Shown one piece after another: positions 59,601 through 64,000 of a stretch of DNA of 64,000 bases; position 1 is the stretch's first letter; each line of letters opens with the position of its first letter. The stretch is taken from assembly GCA_902728285.1 (NCBI GenBank), contig CACVBU010000485.1, positions 62,001-126,000 on the forward strand, in the 5' to 3' direction. Source of the stretch: Clytia hemisphaerica (taxonomy: Eukaryota > Cnidaria > Hydrozoa > Leptothecata > Clytiidae). A program made the translations under genes and the position numbers. Below the pieces are notes generated by a model. That model had not been told where the DNA came from, did no database searches, and was given only the letters and a program-made list of their open reading frames with translations.

Positions 59601-62600
59601 TTTTCCAGCCATCCTGTTTTCAATTCTAGTCGTCAAAAGCACGATTCGAATGTTTTGAAATTCGAACGTTCGAAAATCTAAGGTAAAATAGAAAACACAC
59701 ATGGCGGACTAATCGACTTCAAAACTGGTCACACTTCAAATGGGAATCAGTGAACAGTAAGCCTATCAAGTGTCTAAAGGAATATGATATTTTTGGAATA
59801 AACCTATCAACTCTAAAGCAACACGGGGGAATGCTTTGAGATTGACAATTTGACAGTTTGAGTGTGACAAACCTACTCCCCCTTCATTCAATGTTTTAAA
59901 TTTTTATGATACATTAACTCTCGCTTATTCGAACTTCTAATAGTTGAATCTTTCTATTATCCGAACTTGTTTCCAGTCTCCGTCAAAGAGAAACCTTTCT
60001 AAAATGCCCTCTATAATTCGAATCTTTCTCTCATTCAAGCAAATAAGGTTCGAATTAGCGAGAGTTAACAGTATGATTCGAGCTAATTCCCAGTCCCCGT
60101 CCAGGAGAAACTCTCTTGATATATTTTCTATAATTCGAATCTCTCTGTAATTCGAAAATTTAAGATTCCCTGTTAGAGTTCGAATTAGCGAGAGTCAACT
60201 AAATTATTTTGTTCAATAAAAGCCACACACTTACCACACCTATAACAGAGGTGAATATAACGAATGCAAATCCAGCGAATGCAAAATGACCATTTATGAA
60301 GATATCATGATGGCGCGCTTGATATAATCTCAAACTACATAATATACCAAGGATATACATGAACGCTGTGTCTGTGGTGATGAATAAGAAAACGTTACGA
60401 ATTTTACTTTTGGAACGAATTCAGCGGATGTAACTAACAAGAATTTTAGAATGTTATTTTAATTTGCAGACAAAAAAGCGATAAAAATGCACAAAAACTG
60501 AAAACTGAGAATAGAATAGCAAAAAAGAGTGTACTTTTTGCGGAAAAAACTTTCGTGAATTTCCCATGTGATTTCTTACTTGGCAGAAACTTTCGCGAAA
60601 GTTTCTGTCCTTTAAGTAGTTAAAACTTTTCTAGTTAAAACAACACACAAGATACAGTGATATATAACTTTAGTTTGAAACTTACCAAATTGGAAATTGG
60701 AATAATTGGGGCACACGTGGTAACAACCACTCATGACTCCTTCCATGAAAAGCGCCCATCCTGAAGAAACAATGCGATGATTGATGATCAATTTTCTTAA
60801 TCAAATAATTCTTAAATCATCTAGATTTTATAGAAAACAAAAAAGTGAAAGAAAGACAATCAAAGAGTGGTGTATGAAAGCCCATGGAATGAATATTTCA
60901 ATAAAGGACGCAAACTTCAAATTCAAAGTCAGGGGGAGCCCTAGGAAAAAACTCTATCTTAAGAAAATTGTAAACCGAACAAAGAGCGGTTCATAGAGGC
61001 CCATGTGCTCGCACGGTGGCTTGCGAACTAGTATAGCATCATTATTATTATTAAGAAGCCATAGGGCCCAGTGTCAAGGTGTCAATATCCGTATAGTTCG
61101 CCCTGGCCTTTACCGACAGGAGGGTGAGATGAAAACTAATATGAAATGTAATAATAAATACCCATAGCATAGAATATCCCATAATGCTTTGGTAGACCAT
61201 ACTTCTGATATTTGTCTGGATTTTTCACATGATGCATGTAAGCGATACGATCCCTGGTTAGAAAAGTGAATAGGTCAGTTGGCACTCTATAATTCGATGT
61301 CTACTATTCGAAACGCTCTATTATTCGATATAAATATACTTATAAATATTTCGCTTCAAATACAATAGAGAATAAAAGATATGTTCTAAAAATCTTTAGA
61401 ATAGTTTTTTTTTGCTAGGATTTAAGAATGTTGTATGCACAAAATGTAGGGAATTTATACTTCCGTAAGTTGATATCAATAGGATGGTCGGAATCCATGA
61501 TAGAAACTTTAATTCTTTGCGTAGTGGTCAGAGGGGAAAAAATCCTTTTCAATCAGTGATTTCGACCTTCCCATTTTTCCTATCATTGAAAAGGGTGTTG
61601 ATCGCCAATCGACATTCAAAATTTACCTCGATTAGCTATCGATTATAGAATTTAATCGATAACTGATCGATCGATTTTGTCGATTAAGACCGTCTGGATA
61701 ATTATAATACCGAGTTTATGTAACGGAGGACATCAAGGGCGACGGTAAGTGAAATCGATGCAAAAACAAAGTTGTTAGTTAATGTACGGCTCTATATTGC
61801 CTTTCCTCATCTATAAAGAGACGACGGTATTTTGGTGTTTTTACCGTCGTCGAGCAAAGTGGACGGTGGTTTTGGTGACAAGTCAACTTTGCTTTATATC
61901 GTCTCCCTCGATTTATCTCGAATACATAAACTCACTAATACCTTCTCATGACGAAGAACACGAAGAGCAAACCAAGAAGCATGTATCCTATGTTACTGTA
62001 CACGTTGTTGAAGGCACTGAAATAAAGAAGAGATAATTATCAAAGGTTTTATAGTCAGGTAGCTAGGTCACATAAACAAGTGCTTTAGTTACAAAGTTTG
62101 TTTTTGACCATTTGACCATCCAACATTTGCCTGGAACATACACTTTTTTTATAAGAACATCCAAAATTTTTGAAGCCTTCAGATTTTCTTAAGATTTTGA
62201 GTTTTAAGCCTAAGAATGTTCTTAACATGTTCTTATTTTGACCATTTTGTGAGTATTTTTGCCCATTTTCCTAAGAAAAAGGGTATTTTTGAGTCCACAA
62301 AGCCTTAAAATGTTCTTAACTAGTTCTTAGGATTTTGGCCATCGAAGCCTTCTGTTTTCATATAGTTTGCTCTTATAAAAAAACGTGTAGAAAATGATCA
62401 TAAATCAATAATGGAATAAACTGTTTGAGTTACTAAGACTATGTACACAAAATTATAATTGCTAAATAGTTCTGAATTTGTCAGAAAGAGTTTCAATAGG
62501 CCATTTCACAGTCGTAAAGCGTAACGGGTAATCAAAACCACTGCGCGCTAATAACGACATACTATTAGTCCAAAGTTTTGTAATATTTTGAAGAATTTGC

Positions 62601-64000
62601 GTCTAGCCAACGGAAAGCCGTTATAGAGACGCAATCAGTCCTGATTACCCATGATCCATTTCGACTGTGAAATGGCCTATACCTTAAGATGTGGTAGGGC
62701 CTTGCGCAGAAGAAATTGTAATAGCAGATATCTTGGTCACCACTTTCGTTCGTTACACGTTGATACGTCAACACTAACTGGACGACTGGCAATGCGTAAA
62801 AGATACCAACTGTCATCAGGTTCCTAGAAGGGAAAACAACCATAGATTTATAAAGCCTGAAGGGCTAGATGTCGTACTTTTGCTGAAAAGTGTGCCGTGG
62901 TTAGGTAGGAAATCCTACCTAGGTCACGTGACATTACAATAGAATTTCAGCGCTTGACCAATCAGAAGCTTCGCGGGTTTTCGAAAGCAATAGCAACAAT
63001 ATTTTTCGGATATTCAATTTCTTTTTGCCTGCGATGACTTAAAGCACGACATTTAGCCATTCGGGCTTTATAAATGTATGAAAGCAAATAAGGAAGTTAA
63101 CGAAACGAAACTGGTGTTTACCGGGTGCGCCAGAAAAAAAGTATAAAAAAGTTTTTTGAGTAGGTGAAATTTTTCAATTTTTTTTACATAACTTTTGGTT
63201 GACTGAACCGATTTTAAAGTTTTATATACCAAAATTTAAGTCAAGCTTTCTTCTATAAAATAAGGAAGGAATCAACAAAAAATATTTAACTGTAAGCTCA
63301 TAATATACTCTTCTTGGAGCACCCGGTAGGAATTTCAAAAGACTCCTTCAAATGAAATGATTTCATCTTTAATTAACAGATATATTTGATTTTAAGGAAA
63401 TTCAAAGATTTTATCAAAAAGTCACAATCGCACACCATCCATCAACTACAATCTTCTTATTTTTTTGTATTGTTTTTACAAATTAAAGGCTAAAACCTCC
63501 ACAGATGCTGCTCCCAGATACCTAATAGGGCGTAAGCTCAGTGTTTTTAACAGAAAAGATTGTCATTTTTTCTGACAATAATCTCATGACTTTTTAAGCT
63601 TTCCACAAACTAAAATAATATCATACAGTAGATTCTCCCTAACTCGAACACGTACGGGGAACACAAAATTGCTTAAGTTAAAGAAATTTCAAGTTACAGA
63701 GTGAGGTTTATATAAAGGCATTGCTAACTGAAGGAATCATAAAACTTGTTTGAGTTAATGAAATATTCGAGTTAAAGAGGTTCGAGTTAAAGAGATTCCA
63801 ATGTATTAATAATATCATACCAATAATAAATGTTGAATTTCTTTTCCAATTTTTTGTACGACTTTCGAGAAGTGTCAACGACCGTTAACTTCAACTACAA
63901 AATAAAAAAGTCAAAATCAATAATACCTGCTACACGCATTTTTTCATTTTAAGAACCAATTTCAAAAGAACACAATGTGGAAAGTTGGCCAAAACATAAA
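47648..64000 (-). CDS. SIDT1/2: SID-1 transmembrane family protein (SIDT), C-terminal 398 residues, 5' end beyond window
   Basis: Thirteen exons on the minus strand: 63894-63821, 62823-62683, 62016-61942, 61253-61162, 60760-60686, 60371-60235, 59363-59261, 58447-58389, 57804-57758, 57181-57076, 55449-55339, 48780-48667 and 47710-47648. They sum to 1197 nt with every phase closing, giving 398 residues to the stop. Family signatures are [74 protein letters not shown] and the LTIDDDLDK tail. The CREST-superfamily metal ligands (Ser and His in SGCYH, Asp in QFD, His-X3-His in HDLWH) are intact. SIDT proteins are multi-pass lysosomal or surface proteins linked to dsRNA and cholesterol transport. 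The penultimate intron is 6.6 kb and holds another gene on the opposite strand. The extracellular N-terminal half lies outside the window. Confidence 0.95.
47757..48328. repeat. 195-bp direct duplication in the last SIDT intron
   Basis: CATAAGCAGAGACCCTTTTC begins blocks at 47757-47951 and 48135-48328. Both run through AAGAACCC(T/G)AATACGAA, GATTATAA and GCAT(G/T)...GGTTTTCC in the same order, with about 20-25 percent differences. Confidence 0.7.
49005..49115 (-). repeat. degenerate tRNA-like foldback repeat
   Basis: Minus strand: AGGTCAGCTTAGTCCATTGG, ACTTCGTAC and later TGGTTCGAATCCAGGG (box B-like). It is the most divergent member of the family at 50644, 51636 and 52393. Confidence 0.55.
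49312..49596. mobile_element. AAGAAAC-word inverted-repeat element
   Basis: ACACGTTTTTTTTTTTTTTC followed by AAGAAACCA at the left, TTTCTTAAAAAAAAAAGTGC at the right. AAGAAACA recurs at least six times beside AGGCT. It is the fifth word variant of the superfamily. Confidence 0.65.
49732..49877. repeat. 146-bp inverted repeat with 36-bp arms
   Basis: AACCTAAAATAAGATATATA and its continuation GAAAGTGATAATAA are mirrored at 49840-49877 with only one or two differences. The loop is about 75 bp. It is in the SIDT intron. Confidence 0.75.
50644..50747 (-). repeat. tRNA-like foldback repeat
   Basis: Minus strand starts GGGTCAGCTTAGCATAGTGG (box A-like), has a T-arm-like CCCGGGTTCGAGCCCGGG, and ends ATCCACTCGCGCCGTCTAAC followed by CC. 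The AGTGGAT near the start pairs with ATCCACT near the end, and GGGT(C)AG pairs with CTAACCC, so the ends close a stem outside the T-arm hairpin. Confidence 0.7.
51636..51741 (-). repeat. tRNA-like foldback repeat
   Basis: Minus strand GGGTGAGCTTAGCATAGTGG at the 5' end, T-arm-like CCCGGTTCGATCCCGGG, and 3' end ATCCGCTCGCGCCGTCTAAC followed by CC. Same layout and length as 50644-50747. Confidence 0.7.
52393..52529 (+). repeat. tRNA-like foldback repeat, opposite orientation
   Basis: Plus strand GGGTCAGCTTAGCATAGTGG, then CTGGGTTCGAGCCGGCTAGG, and the end TTCCACGTGCGCCGTCTGAC followed by C. The closing GGGTCAG/CTGACC pairing is kept even though the middle is about 30 nt longer, which argues that the stem is selected or recently made. 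Confidence 0.7.
52780..53023. mobile_element. AAGAACA-word inverted-repeat element
   Basis: GAACAAACTATATAAGAACG, GTTAAGAACAAATTAAGAAC, ATAAGAACATGTTAAGAAC and the terminal GTTCTTATAAAAAAAACGTA lie in consensus order. It is in the large SIDT intron. Confidence 0.8.
53429..54743 (+). CDS. putative HExxH zinc metallopeptidase nested in a SIDT intron
   Basis: Exons 53627-53801 and 54204-54743 are well supported. A first exon at 53429-53448 (MAQVFK) fits by phase and gives 244 residues, but it is tentative, as is the acceptor at 53626, since an acceptor at 53610 is also possible. The last exon contains [10 protein letters not shown] (HESAH at about 159-163), a zincin HExxH motif. About 38 residues later comes REDVAESF, whose Glu (about 201) is the expected third zinc ligand of gluzincins. 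Upstream lies a glycine-rich [18 protein letters not shown] segment. I do not recognise the family by name, and no signal peptide is evident. The last exon is visibly richer in G+C than the surroundings. An AAGAACA-word MITE occupies its last intron. The gene lies wholly within the 48781-55338 intron of SIDT, on the opposite strand. Confidence 0.7.
53827..54067. mobile_element. AAGAACA-word inverted-repeat element in the nested gene's intron
   Basis: Begins ACGTTTTTTATAAGAACAAG and ends GATGTTCTTATAAAAAAAAT. The internal words follow the consensus order. It begins 25 bp after the donor at 53801. Confidence 0.8.
55504..55572 (+). repeat. tRNA-derived SINE head
   Basis: Box A-like GTGGCATGGTGG and box B GAGTTCGATTCCC lie about 40 nt apart, followed by CACCGTGGTAC. 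The flanking sequence continues as non-tRNA SINE-like body up to about 55780. It is in the SIDT intron between exons at 57076 and 55449... immediately downstream of the 55449 acceptor side. Confidence 0.5.
55831..56833. repeat. 1-kb palindrome built of 160-bp tandem units in a SIDT intron
   Basis: TAGTCCAGGGAAAGTGTG at the left is mirrored by CACACTTTCCCTGGACTA at the right. Left arm 55831 to about 56440 has three units beginning ACAGACCAGA or ACAGACCAGT; the right arm has two in reverse. Units share AACATGTCATATGATATA, ATCGTTGGAAAGGTTTTCTC and GACTGGGTCCGAGTTATGG. Two 129-residue open frames in it are by-products of the repeat. Confidence 0.9.
57229..57620. mobile_element. compound inverted-repeat element with CTCTAGTTTAGACGGCCGAC ends
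   Basis: AGCTCTAGTTTAGACGGCCG occurs at the left and is mirrored at about 57440-57468 and again at 57600-57620. One 240-bp element and a second partial one share an arm. Both have GACGTCAA and TCTTTCAATCTTTTCCAAGC type inner blocks. Confidence 0.75.
59024..59248 (+). mobile_element. MITE family A copy
   Basis: TAAAGCCCAAAGGGCTAAAC at the left and ACGACATCTAGCCCTTCCGG at the right. GACCTAGGTAAGATTTCCTA is intact. It ends about 13 bp from the donor of the SIDT exon at 59261. Confidence 0.85.
59910..60210. repeat. two tandem pogo/Tigger-like TTCGAAT elements
   Basis: TTAACTCTCGCTTATTCGAA begins the first and TTCGAATTAGCGAGAGTTAA ends it. A second with TTCGAATTAGCGAGAGTCAA follows directly. The interior holds CTATAATTCGAATCTTTCTC phrases. 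Confidence 0.65.
62143..62391. mobile_element. AAGAACA-word inverted-repeat element
   Basis: TACACTTTTTTTATAAGAAC at the left and CTCTTATAAAAAAACGTGTA at the right. GTTCTTAACATGTTCTTATT and GTTCTTAACTAGTTCTTAG lie inside. It is in a SIDT intron. Confidence 0.8.
62499..62677. mobile_element. TA-flanked MITE touching a SIDT splice donor
   Basis: GGCCATTTCACAGTCGTAAA at the left is mirrored by TCGACTGTGAAATGGCC. TA lies at 62497-62498 and 62678-62679. Its edge is intron position +6 of the donor that follows the SIDT exon ending at 62683. Confidence 0.85.
62843..63080 (-). mobile_element. MITE family A copy, reverse orientation
   Basis: TTTATAAAGCCTGAAGGGCT at the left and AGCCATTCGGGCTTTATAAA at the right. 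TCCTACCTAGGTCACGTGAC is intact. It starts 20 bp upstream of the SIDT acceptor at 62823. Confidence 0.85.
63121..63326. mobile_element. TA-flanked MITE with CCGGGTGC ends
   Basis: CCGGGTGCGCCAGAAAAAAA at the left is mirrored by CTTGGAGCACCCGG. TA flanks both sides (63119-63120 and 63327-63328). It is A/T-rich inside with no frame. Confidence 0.8.
63625..63805. repeat. pogo/Tigger-like element of the CTCGAAC/TTCGAGTT type
   Basis: TACAGTAGATTCTCCCTAAC followed by TCGAACACG at the left, and GAGGTTCGAGTTAAAGAGAT with TCCAATGTA at the right. A close copy with the same phrases lies at 50110-50245. It is in a SIDT intron, 16 bp from the donor at 63821. Confidence 0.65.

Overview
This is nuclear DNA of an invertebrate animal. 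It is AT-rich, its genes are split into many small exons with standard GT/AG introns, and it is dense in short inverted-repeat mobile elements. The gene set (FUZ, MORN3, GPATCH3, a SID-1 family channel, a SEFIR receptor) is metazoan. The phylum cannot be fixed from the sequence alone. I rebuilt gene models by hand from reading frames, splice sites and phase. In seven of the eight models all exon phases close exactly; only the 5' end of the eighth (the HExxH gene) is uncertain.

Layout. 954-2222 (+): FUZ, a ciliogenesis and planar-polarity protein, in one uninterrupted exon. 3910-6063 (+): four-exon homologue of C22orf39/PANTS. 6347-15116 (-): 13-exon, 548-residue coiled-coil protein I cannot name. 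15117-20354: repeats, ending in a four-copy 153-bp tandem array directly upstream of the next gene. 20355-28993 (+): 13-exon, 556-residue single-pass receptor with signal peptide, ectodomain, thrombospondin type 1 repeat, membrane span and cytoplasmic SEFIR domain (IL-17 receptor signalling type). 31300-36562 (-): five-exon MORN3. 41325-45190 (+): two-exon GPATCH3. 47648 to beyond 64000 (-): last 13 exons of a SID-1 transmembrane family (SIDT) gene, cut by the right edge. Its 6.6-kb penultimate intron holds an opposite-strand gene at 53429-54743 coding for a putative HExxH metallopeptidase.

The genes form no operon. FUZ and MORN3 are both ciliary; the SEFIR receptor and SIDT belong to immune signalling and dsRNA uptake. 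The rest is mostly non-autonomous elements: TA-target MITEs, palindromes, pogo/Tigger-like ends, tRNA-like repeats, and 47-bp, 63-bp and 153-bp tandem arrays.

The most unusual patterns are these. (1) One inverted-repeat superfamily keeps the same scaffold, but a short word (AAGAACA, AAGCAT, AAGCAAC, AAGAATA or AAGAAAC) is replaced at nearly every internal site and at the termini of each subfamily. (2) The receptor has a TSP1-TM-SEFIR architecture, a repeated upstream array, a triplicated splice donor and a frame-compensating alternative acceptor. (3) A 1-kb palindrome lies inside an intron of the dsRNA channel gene. (4) A 63-bp minisatellite sits inside an inverted-repeat element that has split an older MITE.
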